From an uncultured Christensenellaceae bacterium (GTDB lineage: Bacteria > Bacillota > Clostridia > Christensenellales > Borkfalkiaceae), in assembly GCA_910587625.1 (NCBI GenBank), contig CAJUMW010000011.1, forward strand, positions 2,161 to 52,448: DNA of 50,288 nucleotides, given 5' to 3'. Every line of letters starts with the position of its first letter. Position 1 is the stretch's first letter. The notes below the pieces were generated by a model, which was given only the letters and a program-made list of their open reading frames with translations, was not told where the DNA came from and did not search any database. Of this stretch, positions 1 to 9,871 are shown piece after piece. The translations under genes were made by a program, and so were the position numbers.

Positions 1-1799
1 AAATAAATTTCACCGGATAAAGCTATTGTTTTCGAAGTACCGTTTACAAACTGCTTTATACTTGTGTTGGCAATTTGCGACTTTATTTCCGTGGGATTGA
101 CGCCCGTTACGTCAAGCACGACGTTCTTTGTGACGTTTTGTGTTTTAAACGTCAATTTATAGATTCCGCCTCTTGGAATTATGATATTTATAACATTGCT
201 TCCATTTTGGCGGTAAACCTGAAATCCGCTGTAATAAAATCCCGTGACAGTATTGGTATCGGGTAAATGGCTTCCTTCGAGATTGACCTTCAAAGGGTCC
301 TGATCAAACGACGCATATTCAGGTAATATATTTTCAACATTTAATTGAATGGCAAAGCTTTTATCCGATCCGGACTCCATTGCACATTCGATAGTTGCCC
401 CTTCATCCAATATATTGCCGTTATAAGACAAATCAAATGATTTTACTTTGAAAGTGTCGCGGTCATAAGGATTGGTTAGCGTGCGCTCACCGGCAACCTG
501 ATTGGTTTTAACCTTTATACTGTTTGAAAAACCTCTCTCCTCAACAGGTACCGTAATTCCCGTCTCCTTATTAGTTACAAAATTCGGAGAAACAGGGTTG
601 TTTTCATAATAGTCCTGCTGAAACTCCGCCGTTTCGATATTATAGTTACTCCCGAGCTTGAATTTTACCTTAGTTTCATAATAATCGGTAGAATGAACAT
701 TCGAGCTGTTTTCAAGACCGGAGAATGAGAAAGAATATTCCCTTTTCGAAACGTTTGCCGTTTCTTTTAAATTTTTATTGGTGCAGTTTAACCCTCTTTT
801 ATATAGATTTAATATTGCACTCTCTATTCCGAACTCGGTATTTGAATTGAACCAAAGCAATATGGGCGCGCCGTTAATACTTGCGGACTGTACCGCCTGG
901 TTGGAAACTATTTTATGACCTTCCCCTTCTATTTGCGTTCTTACACAGTAAATTTCGTCGTCATACATACTGTAATGATACTCGTCACCGTTGAGCGCGA
1001 ACAAATCTACAATGTGCGTATAGTTTTTCCCGAAGGAATAGTCATATTCTGCCATATCGTAATAAGAGTTGTGTTTTCGTACGGCAGATTGCGTAAGTAT
1101 ATTGCCCGAAACAACTTCCGTTCTGAAAATGTTACCTATATTCAAGGCGTTTTGAACGGTTGAAATGTTTATGCCCTCGACTTTTACGGTATAATTTGCC
1201 GAAACTTCTCCCTTGGAGATAGTTACAATGTACTCCCCAAGCTTAGTAAACGCAATGCCTTCAAGCACGGAGTCGTCGGCTTTATTTTTCAGCTCAACGT
1301 TAAATTCTCTTAAACTCGAACTGACTTCCGTAATTTGATTGCCCTGCGCATTTTCATAAGTGCAAGTAACCTTTAAACCATAGTAGGTAAAACCTTCACC
1401 CAACTCGTAATTCAATTTAACGTTAGTTGTGTCAAGCTCGATTTTGCGAAGAACGGGATCGAAGTCACTGACGTAAATCGTATAAACTTCGCGCTTGCCG
1501 CCGAAGCTTACTGTAATTTGATAATCTCCGACCATGTTCATATTAAAGCCGCTTTCAAATCTCTTTTCAGCCTCGGCGGTAACGTTTTGCGTATGACCGT
1601 CACCGTAAGTGGCAATTACCGCAAAACCGTCGCCGTAAGTAAAAGTATCTCCGACGCGGAAATTAATTTTAGCGTTTTCTATCGTCAGTTTCTCCACCGT
1701 CTCCGCTGCGTTTACGCAGGCTGAAAAGCAAAACATAGTGCTTATTACGGCAGTAAACGCAAGTAGCATTACTAAAAAATAACGTATTTTTTTATTCAT
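1..1799 (-). CDS. Ig-like-domain surface lipoprotein, 3' end beyond window
   Basis: The frame is open from an ATG at 1799-1797 to the left edge, about 599 codons with no stop, so the C-terminus is missing. The N-terminus has basic residues, a hydrophobic core and an FSAC lipobox-like site, which suggests export and lipidation; the phenylalanine at -3 is atypical. After the signal come at least two tandem beta-rich modules of about 80-95 residues resembling bacterial Ig-like (Big_3-type) domains. The remainder is Thr/Asn/Tyr-rich beta-sandwich-like sequence that I cannot assign. An AGAGGG Shine-Dalgarno site lies about 7 bases before the ATG. The gene follows the 475-residue lipoprotein gene by 60 bases containing a perfect hairpin, and is probably the distal gene of the MoxR/vWA cluster. 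Exact function is unknown; cell-surface binding or adhesion is an inference. Confidence 0.75.
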   Translation of the reverse strand, partial: MNKKIRYFLVMLLAFTAVISTMFCFSACVNAAETVEKLTIENAKINFRVGDTFTYGDGFAVIATYGDGHTQNVTAEAEKRFESGFNMNMVGDYQITVSFGGKREVYTIYVSDFDPVLRKIELDTTNVKLNYELGEGFTYYGLKVTCTYENAQGNQITEVSSSLREFNVELKNKADDSVLEGIAFTKLGEYIVTISKGEVSANYTVKVEGINISTVQNALNIGNIFRTEVVSGNILTQSAVRKHNSYYDMAEYDYSFGKNYTHIVDLFALNGDEYHYSMYDDEIYCVRTQIEGEGHKIVSNQAVQSASINGAPILLWFNSNTEFGIESAILNLYKRGLNCTNKNLKETANVSKREYSFSFSGLENSSNVHSTDYYETKVKFKLGSNYNIETAEFQQDYYENNPVSPNFVTNKETGITVPVEERGFSNSIKVKTNQVAGERTLTNPYDRDTFKVKSFDLSYNGNILDEGATIECAMESGSDKSFAIQLNVENILPEYASFDQDPLKVNLEGSHLPDTNTVTGFYYSGFQVYRQNGSNVINIIIPRGGIYKLTFKTQNVTKNVVLDVTGVNPTEIKSQIANTSIKQFVNGTSKTIALSGEIY

Positions 1800-1823
1800 T
1801 GTTAAACCCTCTGAAAACTTGGC

Positions 1824-1851
1824 AATGCGCGCAAAACGCTTTGCGCGCATT
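1824..1851 (-). other. Perfect intergenic hairpin without U-tract
   Basis: A 12-base perfect inverted repeat (arms 1824-1835 and 1840-1851, loop ACGC) sits between two lipoprotein genes. On the minus strand the 3' arm is followed by mixed sequence (gccaag), not a T run, so it is not a canonical intrinsic terminator. It may be an RNA-processing or mRNA-stability element that sets the ratio of the two genes. Confidence 0.6.
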
Positions 1852-1859
1852 ACTTTTCT

Positions 1860-3287
1860 TTACCTATAAAATCCGCAAGCAAACAGCCACATTGCGTCCT
1901 GATTTGCAGTATATCCCTTACCCTCGGGAGTGCCGGAATCGGGAGCGATTCCGTCGGTCCACAGGCTATGATTTTCCGCAAATTTTTGCAGGAACTGCCG
2001 CAATTCTTCCGTTACATAACACATACCGTCGGAATTACATACCCTGTTATAGTCGGTTCTTATAAACTCGGTATAGTCATAGACGGCAAACTTTTGCTCC
2101 GCCTCTATCCAGATGTTGTACAGTCTGAGGAAATTGAACGATATGCCTTCCTCACCGACGTTATTTGCATTATAAATTGTAGTTGTCGAGTATGAAGGAA
2201 GCACACCTTTAAGATTACAGCAAAGTATGGGCCCGTAATTTTTGCCGTACTCGTAAGGGTCGTCACCGAACTCCTCCTCGCTGTAATAGTGGTAGAAGCC
2301 CGTTCCGTTGTTGTACTTGAAATTCTTCATACTGTAAATACGGGTACCTAAGTCTGCATAATTAAACGTTTCGTTGGCTCCGGGCTGCGCCGCCTTTTCA
2401 ATTGCTTCTTCTGCACGGATAACTCTTATGTCGTACAAATCGCTCTGATACTCGCCCTCGTAAGTTATGGCAAAGTCGACCGTAATGGGATAGTCCCCCG
2501 TCTTACTTATTCCGCCGACCGCAAAGGTAAACGAGTTGCCGACTTCTGCCTTTGAAACGGGATACTCGTAACGGAAGTTTTTGGTAAAGCCTCCGTCTAA
2601 TTCCGCACCGCCGCCGTCAAGCGTTCGTATATACCACTTATTTGCGTGCGTTCCGCCGTAAATTTGTATTTCGGGATTTATTTCGTCAGAATAAACGTTT
2701 ATCCACGATTCAATCGAGTATAACCCCGATACCGTAGGCGTGTATTGATAATAGAGATGAGTGCTGCTGTTTTTAATATTTGTGCGGTAAGTTCCGTCAT
2801 ACCTGACAATATAGCATCCCTGCGAATCGTACATTCCCAAACCGTCGCCGCGGATCGGTTCGACTATTGTATTAATAAGAATATCCACCCTGCGCGAGTC
2901 TGCACTTGCCACATACGCGTTTGGGTTATAGGAATACTCCGTGGGCAGACCCTCGAGATATACGTTAAAAGTTCCGTCAAGCTCGCCGGCATTTGCCTTG
3001 CCGTCCGCACCGAGCGGAACGCGCACAATGCTGGCGTCGTTGCGCCAAACCACCGTTACATTTGCGTCGCCCGGATTAAACAGGCTGTTGGACAAAAACA
3101 CGTTGGCGGTATAATCGTCCGTAGGGTTAGACGGATTGTCGGGATTTGAGGGATCGTCGGGATCTACCGGACGGGAAGGATTTTGTGAATTGCCGTTATT
3201 GTCTATATAACTGCCCAAGCCGCAACCGGACAAGCAAATCAAAAGGCATAAAATTACCGCCAAAATGGGAATTAATTTATTTTTCAT
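1860..3287 (-). CDS. Lipoprotein linked to MoxR/vWA cluster (475 aa)
   Basis: The protein starts with a clear lipoprotein signal (hydrophobic run ending in LSGC, residues about 18-21), so it should be lipidated and held on the outer face of the membrane. A flexible Asn/Pro/Asp linker follows at about residues 30-60. The middle part is beta-rich and Tyr-rich, with a stretch around residues 165-270 that recalls PPC-like beta-sandwich domains; the C-terminal third shows no domain I recognise. AGGAGG lies 5 bases upstream of the ATG. It overlaps the 3' end of the 896-residue vWA gene by 11 bases in another frame, which implies co-translation. Being translationally coupled to a vWA protein suggests it is a partner or substrate of that machine; this is inference. 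Confidence 0.8.
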   Translation of the reverse strand: MKNKLIPILAVILCLLICLSGCGLGSYIDNNGNSQNPSRPVDPDDPSNPDNPSNPTDDYTANVFLSNSLFNPGDANVTVVWRNDASIVRVPLGADGKANAGELDGTFNVYLEGLPTEYSYNPNAYVASADSRRVDILINTIVEPIRGDGLGMYDSQGCYIVRYDGTYRTNIKNSSTHLYYQYTPTVSGLYSIESWINVYSDEINPEIQIYGGTHANKWYIRTLDGGGAELDGGFTKNFRYEYPVSKAEVGNSFTFAVGGISKTGDYPITVDFAITYEGEYQSDLYDIRVIRAEEAIEKAAQPGANETFNYADLGTRIYSMKNFKYNNGTGFYHYYSEEEFGDDPYEYGKNYGPILCCNLKGVLPSYSTTTIYNANNVGEEGISFNFLRLYNIWIEAEQKFAVYDYTEFIRTDYNRVCNSDGMCYVTEELRQFLQKFAENHSLWTDGIAPDSGTPEGKGYTANQDAMWLFACGFYR

Positions 3288-5967
3288 TGCGCCTCCTGAA
3301 GATTCCCGAGAAGAACGAAGTAACGTCCTTCCACTTCAACTGTCTGATTACTATGTCCGCAAGGAACAGCGCCGCGCTTATTATCATCAGCGGCATTGTA
3401 AAGTCTAATACATAAGTTGTGTATGACGACTCGGAATTATCGAGCATTTTTATTTCTTCAAGGTTCAAAATTTGACCTTTTTCCGTCAACAATCTGTATA
3501 GATACGACTGGCTGTAAGTTGCAAACGCGTCGTACTCGGCGTAATATGACACCGAAAAATACGATTGGATTTTGTATTCCAACTCATTGTGCTTGTAGTT
3601 TAACTGCACGGTATATCTGCCGGGTGCGTCCGTTGCAAAATTCGCAATGTATGTGCTTGAATCGAACGCAAGCGGTTTTGTTGTTACCATACCGTTGGGG
3701 TCGGTAATTGTTACGTCAAAGACCGTGCTGTTCTGTAACGAGTTAGAGGTTGTTACGGAAATTGTAGTCGAACTGCCCGAACCCTGAACGTCTATCACGA
3801 ACGGGGAAACAATTCTCTCGTCGGGAAGAGTTGCGTCGGGAATATTTGACAAGAACTTTTGTCCGCCGTCCGTACTCTGCCATAAGTCAGTCCAATCGGA
3901 CGTGATATCCGAAAGGAAGGAAACGACTTTACCTTTGCCGCCCGGAGTCCAATATGCATATATGGGCACGTCGAAGGATTCTACCCTGTCGCGGTAATAC
4001 TTAGCCGTAAGCACCGTTTTTGCCGAGTTGTACCAAAAACCGTTTATGGCGCCTATATTTTCGACGCCCTCGACGACGTCTTCGGAAGAACGTTCTATAG
4101 TAAGATTGTAGGTATCTCCCTCTATAAGCACTTCCTTGGTTTCTTCGCTTATGTCCTGAATAACAACGTCGACTTCACTTTCGTGCTTGATGCTCTTATA
4201 GAACGCGCCTTCCTGAGCCGACTCGTTGTGAACCATTGCAGTAAGCAACGCGTTGCCGTCGGGTTTGGGATAAATGCCCAAAGCGGACACCGTTATTTTT
4301 TCCTGCGACATTTCGTGAGCGAGAGTTATTGCCCTTTCATTATCCGCAATCGGATTAAGTCCGTCCGAAATTACTATAACCTGTTTATTATGGTAGCGCT
4401 TGGGCATAAGGTCGCGTGTGTATTTGAGCGCCGCGCTCAAATTTGTTTCGTTTTCCGCTTCGCACTTGTTTATTCTGTCGATTATGATACCGGGAGAAGT
4501 CAAAGGCGTCGGCGGCAACATTTCCGTAACACCGCCAGAAAAGGCTATTACCATAACGTCGTCATTTTTATTTAGCGCCTTTAAAAGCTCGACCGCCGCG
4601 CGTTTTGCAACCACGAAGCGCCCCTCGAAATTCATACTTATTGAAATATCGAGCACAATCGCAACAAGGCGTTTATCTTGATTATTGTTGCCTATATTTA
4701 CGGGCAAAAGCTCCTGATACTGCCTCAGCGCAGTGTTTGCGGTCAAATTGTCGTCACCGTAAATTTCCTGAATGTAAGTGTTTCCGTAGGTCGTCAAAGT
4801 CTTGCCGTAAGTATTTACAAGCGTTGAAAGACTTGTCAAAAACATTGTGCTTGATTTTAGCGTACGCACGTCGAAATTACTGAGCACTATTTCGTCGTAT
4901 CCGCACATCTTTTCGACTGTAAGCGGAATTTGCGCAACGTCGGTTATATAGGTGACGTCATTATCTCCGTAAATGTTTCTGCCCGCAGCCACGTCGGAAG
5001 CACTCGCGCCGATAAACAGCACCTTGCGTTCGTCCGTGACGGTTTGCGCAAACAGTCCATTGTTGTTATAAGGGGAAGAGTCATTGTTAGGATTATCGGT
5101 AGTGACGCGAACTTCGTACTCGAAATGCCCGACCTCGTCGGTATTAAGAGGAATATTTACAACGTTTAAACCGTTATAAAAAGTAGCCGTTTTTCTTGCG
5201 GCATGTTCTTTGCCGTTATACAAATCCACGAAACCGCGGCACATATCCACGGCATTGCCCGAGTCGTCAACTCCGCAGTTGGCGCGTACAAGCACGCTTA
5301 CTTCCTCCGTCTTATTGAGATATGTCGAGCTTGTCGCCTCCACGCCGTCAATCTGAACCTCGCGCGTTTGGGGAGCGATATTGTCGTCGAGATATACGGC
5401 GTCGACGTAAACGCCGCTATCCTGCAACGAGCCGACTACCTTTATGACGTTATTCGAAGCAACCGTTTCCGCACCGTCGGTTATTACGATTATGCGCTTA
5501 ATGACGTTTTCGTCGAAAAGGTTGCCGGCATAGCGAAGCGCCGCGCAAATATCGGTCGCTGTTCTGTCGACTTTATCAGCCTTGGTAACGTCGGGAACTT
5601 TTTCTCCCAAATCGGATAAAAGCTGATAGTTTCTGCCGAAGCATATTACGCCCATTTTCGAGTTACGGGGAAGCTTGCCCGATATCAACTCAACGTTTTT
5701 TTGCACTTCGTCGGTGTTGTGTTCGGACGAGTAAGATATATCCGCAAGCACATAGACCTGCGTTTCGGTTATTACCGTTTCAAAGGATAAACCCGCGATA
5801 GCAAGAGTTATACATATGCAGATTATAACGTGTAAAGATACCGAAGCTATGTTGTGAAAATTTGCATTGTCGCGCCTTACCGTAATTACGAAAGGCACTA
5901 TTACCGCCGCAAGCAGCGGCAGTGCTATAAATAGCAGCCAGGGGTTAACGAAGTTGATACTGTTCAT
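3277..5967 (-). CDS. Membrane protein with two von Willebrand A domains (896 aa)
   Basis: Two N-terminal membrane segments (about residues 10-30 and 43-60) are followed by a vWA-like region with a DxSxS motif at D76-S78-S80, and a second, better-preserved vWA domain with DISIS at about residues 440-444, plus the threonine (NETN) and aspartate (VISDG) positions expected of a MIDAS metal site. The C-terminal half is beta-rich and ends in a membrane segment at about 856-874 with a short basic tail. This matches the large BatA/YfbK-like partner commonly encoded with MoxR and DUF58 proteins. It overlaps the upstream BatA-like gene by 23 bases and the downstream lipoprotein gene by 11. A purine-rich GGGGGA about 9 bases before the ATG is the likely ribosome site. 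Both metal sites look intact. The biological role is unknown. Confidence 0.85.
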   Translation of the reverse strand: MNSINFVNPWLLFIALPLLAAVIVPFVITVRRDNANFHNIASVSLHVIICICITLAIAGLSFETVITETQVYVLADISYSSEHNTDEVQKNVELISGKLPRNSKMGVICFGRNYQLLSDLGEKVPDVTKADKVDRTATDICAALRYAGNLFDENVIKRIIVITDGAETVASNNVIKVVGSLQDSGVYVDAVYLDDNIAPQTREVQIDGVEATSSTYLNKTEEVSVLVRANCGVDDSGNAVDMCRGFVDLYNGKEHAARKTATFYNGLNVVNIPLNTDEVGHFEYEVRVTTDNPNNDSSPYNNNGLFAQTVTDERKVLFIGASASDVAAGRNIYGDNDVTYITDVAQIPLTVEKMCGYDEIVLSNFDVRTLKSSTMFLTSLSTLVNTYGKTLTTYGNTYIQEIYGDDNLTANTALRQYQELLPVNIGNNNQDKRLVAIVLDISISMNFEGRFVVAKRAAVELLKALNKNDDVMVIAFSGGVTEMLPPTPLTSPGIIIDRINKCEAENETNLSAALKYTRDLMPKRYHNKQVIVISDGLNPIADNERAITLAHEMSQEKITVSALGIYPKPDGNALLTAMVHNESAQEGAFYKSIKHESEVDVVIQDISEETKEVLIEGDTYNLTIERSSEDVVEGVENIGAINGFWYNSAKTVLTAKYYRDRVESFDVPIYAYWTPGGKGKVVSFLSDITSDWTDLWQSTDGGQKFLSNIPDATLPDERIVSPFVIDVQGSGSSTTISVTTSNSLQNSTVFDVTITDPNGMVTTKPLAFDSSTYIANFATDAPGRYTVQLNYKHNELEYKIQSYFSVSYYAEYDAFATYSQSYLYRLLTEKGQILNLEEIKMLDNSESSYTTYVLDFTMPLMIISAALFLADIVIRQLKWKDVTSFFSGIFRRRNEK

Positions 5968-7834
5968 AACAATAAATCCCCCAATCCGCTAAAAGTAACA
6001 GCGCAATCAATATGAAAAACGCCAAAAGCTCGTCGTAATATCCGTCCGAGTAGTTAAACTCCCTTTCTCCGCTTAAAACAAGCGCGCCGCCGTCTTCAAA
6101 GCGGCTTTCCGACTCGGGAACGGCTGCAAACGCATAAAGCGTGGTTTCGGCGCTGCCGACAGTCTTTACGCGGAGCGTGTATGTGCCCGTTTCGTTGAGT
6201 TCAACCTCGCACACGTCGTTGCCTACCGTGTCGAGCGTAGTGCTGTTTCCCGAAGGAGTTGTGACGACGATATTTTCACAACCCGGAACGACGTTTACGT
6301 TCATTACGTCACCGCAATTATAGGTCGTCGCGTCGATTACCGACGGGAAAGAATAGTTCATTAAATTTCTGACAAGTATCAAAAAGTCGCCTTTTAAAGC
6401 AAAGTCCGAGTCCCCGAGTTCGAAAGCGAACACTACCTGTCTGTCGTTGTTTTCGTTGAGTCCCACGCATATAACGGGATCTCCGCCGACACTCATCACG
6501 GGCACGAAGTTACGGGGTACACCGTATTTCGCATACTGCCTTATGGCTATATCGCTTTTGACAAGGTCGCGCGTGAGCGCCTTTTCCTGAGCGGAAGTAC
6601 CCGAGGTATATTTGGGCGTGTAGTAGCTGTCGGGGCCCGTTTCGTCCCTCGGAACCTGCATATCTCTGTATGTGAGTCCGGAGCCGTTGCCCGTGCCGTC
6701 CGCAGCGTTTAAAAGCCAGACAGCGGCGTTTGTAGGCAAAGTTTTGGGCGTAAAGCCGCTGAAAACGTACATACCGTAGCCGTGTGCGTAAGCGTCGGAA
6801 TACTCCTTAGTGGGTATTCTTTCGACGATTGCCTTACCGGCGTTTGAAATTGCGTGTTCGAGATAAACGCTATCGTTCGAATCGGTAACCAATAGCGCCC
6901 TTCTCGACTGCGCCGAGGTTTCGTCATACATAGTTACTACGTTGTCCTGCAACAATGCGTCACCGTTTGAAATGCGAAGCTGCAAGGAAGTAAAATTTGA
7001 CACCGAAGCCGTAATTTCAAACTCGCAAGGCTCTCCCTTTTTGGCGTCGACCTTGACTTCGGCAATTTTCGAGGTTGTCAAAGCGTCGTCTTTACCCACC
7101 AAAAGCTCGACGGTGAGCGTCGCGTCCGACTCGTAGGATATGACCTTGCCCGACCCGATAACGCCCTTTGAGGTATATCTGTATGAATATTCGTAAAAGG
7201 CATAGTTGTTTTCATTTGCGGAAACGTTGACAAGCTCGAGATTTTCGGTTTGATAATTCTTGTCGGTAACGAGATATATCACAGCCGAACGGTTTTTGTC
7301 ATAAAAATCCTGAGCCATAGTTACCGCGGAGGAGCAGTCCGCCGCGCACCAACCCGAACTCAACGACCTTATGTTTGCCTTGGCCTGCTCCTTATCCGTC
7401 ACGCCCTCGAACATTACGTTTGTGACGTTATTGACGAAAATGAGCGAATATGTGCTGCCGTCCAGGGACCCGTCTATAATTTCGAAAATTTCGTCCCTGC
7501 CGCGTTCGAAACGGGTTTTTCCGTCCGAAACCATATTCATACTTGCCGAGCCGTCAAAAATAAAATAAATATCGTTGGCGGAAGCCGGCACGGTAAAAAC
7601 GGGGTGCGCAATTAAAAGCGACGCCGCGACTACCGCGAGAATTTGCAGTATAAGCGTTATTATTCCGGCAAGTTTGGAAATAGGTTTTCTCTTTTTAAGG
7701 AACTTTTCGCTAAGTTCCCAAAGATAAGTCGAGGCTATAACCTGTTCGGTATATTTTGATTTGATTATATAAATCAAAATCAGAACGGGTACGCCGACAA
7801 GTCCAATCAAGCCGAGAGGAAAATAAAAACTCAT
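5945..7834 (-). CDS. BatA-like vWA membrane protein (629 aa)
   Basis: The N-terminus has the layout of the BatA/aerotolerance-regulator family: one membrane segment at about residues 6-25, a basic loop (LWELSEKFLKKRKPISK), and a second membrane segment at about 55-77. A vWA domain follows with DGSASM at residues 93-98, an intact DxSxS metal site. The long middle part is beta-rich, and a third membrane segment lies near residues 600-620. The start codon overlaps the stop of the DUF58 gene (ATGA, 4 bases), and the 3' end overlaps the next vWA gene by 23 bases, so the three genes are translationally coupled. In characterised relatives, such proteins are thought to work with MoxR AAA ATPases in envelope protein maturation; the specific function here is not known. 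Confidence 0.87.
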   Translation of the reverse strand: MSFYFPLGLIGLVGVPVLILIYIIKSKYTEQVIASTYLWELSEKFLKKRKPISKLAGIITLILQILAVVAASLLIAHPVFTVPASANDIYFIFDGSASMNMVSDGKTRFERGRDEIFEIIDGSLDGSTYSLIFVNNVTNVMFEGVTDKEQAKANIRSLSSGWCAADCSSAVTMAQDFYDKNRSAVIYLVTDKNYQTENLELVNVSANENNYAFYEYSYRYTSKGVIGSGKVISYESDATLTVELLVGKDDALTTSKIAEVKVDAKKGEPCEFEITASVSNFTSLQLRISNGDALLQDNVVTMYDETSAQSRRALLVTDSNDSVYLEHAISNAGKAIVERIPTKEYSDAYAHGYGMYVFSGFTPKTLPTNAAVWLLNAADGTGNGSGLTYRDMQVPRDETGPDSYYTPKYTSGTSAQEKALTRDLVKSDIAIRQYAKYGVPRNFVPVMSVGGDPVICVGLNENNDRQVVFAFELGDSDFALKGDFLILVRNLMNYSFPSVIDATTYNCGDVMNVNVVPGCENIVVTTPSGNSTTLDTVGNDVCEVELNETGTYTLRVKTVGSAETTLYAFAAVPESESRFEDGGALVLSGEREFNYSDGYYDELLAFFILIALLLLADWGIYCYEQYQLR

Positions 7835-8715
7835 TTCATCACCCCCAGCTCGGTAAGATATTCAAAGAAAAATTCATCGACGGGCTTATCGTCCCTGACC
7901 AGCACGTATTCCGCACCGCGAGCATTGCAATAGCCGCGCAGTCTGTCCTGAACAAACTGCACAGCAAGACGGTAAGCTTTGATTATATCCTTATTTATGT
8001 TTTTGCGGTAGCTCTTTTCGGAATGTTCACTGTCGTAAAATATATTTTTACCGCGTATTTTCGGATTAAGTTCTTCCGCCGTCAATATCTGAACGCAGAG
8101 AAGGTCGCGTTTTTTATCCGCGAGAAAATCAATTGCGCTCTCGTAATTATTGTCTGTAAGAAAGTCTGAAATTATTACGGAAAGTCCGTCGCCGTAGCCG
8201 ACTTTACTCGGCATTATACCGTCGCTTATAAAGCAGTCGCCGTCAAACTCTATATCGTTTAGTTTCAAAATCTCGGCAAAATACCGCTCTCTGCCGGAAA
8301 TAGACGAGATAACTTCGGTAACTTCGCTTTCGCGTATGACGTAAACCGAAACTCTGTCAAGCTCGCAGACGGAAATATATGCGAGAGTTGCCGCTATTTG
8401 CAGCGCCATTTCTCCCTTTTTTCCGTCCCCGAAAGCCATTGACTTACTTGCGTCTATATAAATTCTGGTGTGAAGCTGCCTCTCGTCGAGATAGAGTTTT
8501 AAATACAGTTGCTCGCTGCGTGCATAAGCGTTCCAGTCAATCTTGGTGATATCGTCGCCGGGGATATAATTGCGATAGTCGACAAACTCGCAGGACGAAC
8601 CGAACGTCTTGCTCTTGTGATTACCGCCGAATAGACCGGCTACATTGTTTTTAAGAACCGTCTGCAACATTTCCACACGCTGCAAAAACGCTTCATTGAT
8701 TGCCAGATTGCCCAT
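7831..8715 (-). CDS. DUF58 domain protein (294 aa)
   Basis: The family signature YIPGDDITKIDWNAYAR is at about residues 50-66, followed by LYLDER and the vWA-type motif DASKSM at 88-93, all typical of DUF58 proteins that accompany MoxR ATPases. There is no signal peptide or membrane segment, so it should be cytoplasmic. Length is normal for the family. The gene begins 11 bases after the MoxR stop and overlaps the BatA-like gene by 4 bases. Family context makes it an adaptor between the MoxR ATPase and the membrane vWA proteins; that role is inferred from co-occurrence rather than seen in the sequence. Confidence 0.9.
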   Translation of the reverse strand: MGNLAINEAFLQRVEMLQTVLKNNVAGLFGGNHKSKTFGSSCEFVDYRNYIPGDDITKIDWNAYARSEQLYLKLYLDERQLHTRIYIDASKSMAFGDGKKGEMALQIAATLAYISVCELDRVSVYVIRESEVTEVISSISGRERYFAEILKLNDIEFDGDCFISDGIMPSKVGYGDGLSVIISDFLTDNNYESAIDFLADKKRDLLCVQILTAEELNPKIRGKNIFYDSEHSEKSYRKNINKDIIKAYRLAVQFVQDRLRGYCNARGAEYVLVRDDKPVDEFFFEYLTELGVMK

Positions 8716-8726
8716 TTATGCTGCCC

Positions 8727-9860
8727 TTACTTGCTCTTTTTGCCGAAAAGCTTCTTTTTCTTTTCTTCCTTGACTTCCGTCTGTTCATCTGCTGCGACAG
8801 GCGCTTGCTCCGCACCGATTTCGTCCGTTGCGCACTCGACCGTTTGAATCTGCTCGTCGTCGAGTTTGCCCGTGCCCTTGTCCTTTGCGTTTTCCGCAAT
8901 AAGCTTTGCAATTACGTCGTCAACGGTAAGCTTTTCGTTGATTGCCGTGTAATTAATCTTCATTCTGTGACGCAAAACGGGATATGCGAGCGCGTCGATA
9001 TCCGCATATGAAACGTTGTATCTGCCGTCTATCAGAGCGCGCACCTTAGCCGCTGTGATAAGCGCCTGACCCGCGCGGGGAGAACAGCCGTACTTGATAT
9101 ACTTTTTGGCAACTTCACCGCAGCCGTCAAGCTCGGGATGAGTGCGCGATACAAGGCGCATTGCGTAGTAAAGCACGTCGGGAACTACGGGAACGGATTT
9201 TGCAAGCTCGCGCATTTCGAGAATGGTTTTGCCGTCCACTACAGCGTTAGCCGTTTCGTCCATTGTTATCTGAGTCATACTTACGATGTCCGCAAGCTCT
9301 TTAACAGAGGGGAAACCGACCAAAAGCTTGAACATAAAGCGGTCCATCTGCGCCTCGGGCAGGGGGTAAGTACCGTCCTGCTCGATGGGGTTTTGCGTTG
9401 CAAGCACAAAGAAGGGCTCGGGTATGGTATAGGTAGTTTTTGCAACCGTAACTTTATGCTCTTGCATAACCTCGAGCATCGACGACTGCGTTTTGGGTGT
9501 CGCACGGTTGATTTCGTCCGCAAGAACCAAATTTGCAAATATGGGGCCGCGCTGGAAAACAGTGTTCATTTTGCCGTCGGCATCTTTTTCTATAATGTTT
9601 GTACCCGTAACGTCGGAAGGCATTAAGTCGGGTGTGAACTGAATACGCGAGAACGGCAATTCGAGAGCCTTACCCAAGGTTCTTACAAGCCTTGTTTTAC
9701 CGACGCCGGGAACGCCTTCCAAAAGTACGTTGCCGCCGGCAATAATAGCTATTATAACGTTGTTTACAATGTCGTCCTGACCGACAAGGTCTTTTTTGAT
9801 TTCCTGCTTGATTTGCGCAACCTTGCGGCTGAAATTTTCAACCTGTGCTTTGTTATCCAT
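8727..9860 (-). CDS. MoxR-family AAA+ ATPase (377 aa)
   Basis: Walker A is GVPGVGKT at residues 49-56, and Walker B is LVLADEIN at 111-118. The text after it (RATPKTQSSMLEVMQE) is the standard MoxR continuation, and sensor/arginine-finger motifs follow (TQNPIEQDGTYPLPEAQMDRF region). Normal MoxR proteins are about 320-330 residues. This one has an extra tail of about 50 residues that is Glu/Ala/Thr-rich and ends in a lysine cluster (KKKKLFGKKSK), possibly for membrane or partner contact. It is a cytoplasmic ATPase expected to form a hexamer and remodel the vWA partners encoded directly downstream. It lies 11 bases after the DUF4175-like gene and 11 bases before the DUF58 gene. Confidence 0.93.
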   Translation of the reverse strand: MDNKAQVENFSRKVAQIKQEIKKDLVGQDDIVNNVIIAIIAGGNVLLEGVPGVGKTRLVRTLGKALELPFSRIQFTPDLMPSDVTGTNIIEKDADGKMNTVFQRGPIFANLVLADEINRATPKTQSSMLEVMQEHKVTVAKTTYTIPEPFFVLATQNPIEQDGTYPLPEAQMDRFMFKLLVGFPSVKELADIVSMTQITMDETANAVVDGKTILEMRELAKSVPVVPDVLYYAMRLVSRTHPELDGCGEVAKKYIKYGCSPRAGQALITAAKVRALIDGRYNVSYADIDALAYPVLRHRMKINYTAINEKLTVDDVIAKLIAENAKDKGTGKLDDEQIQTVECATDEIGAEQAPVAADEQTEVKEEKKKKLFGKKSK

Positions 9861-9871
9861 TTATCTACCTC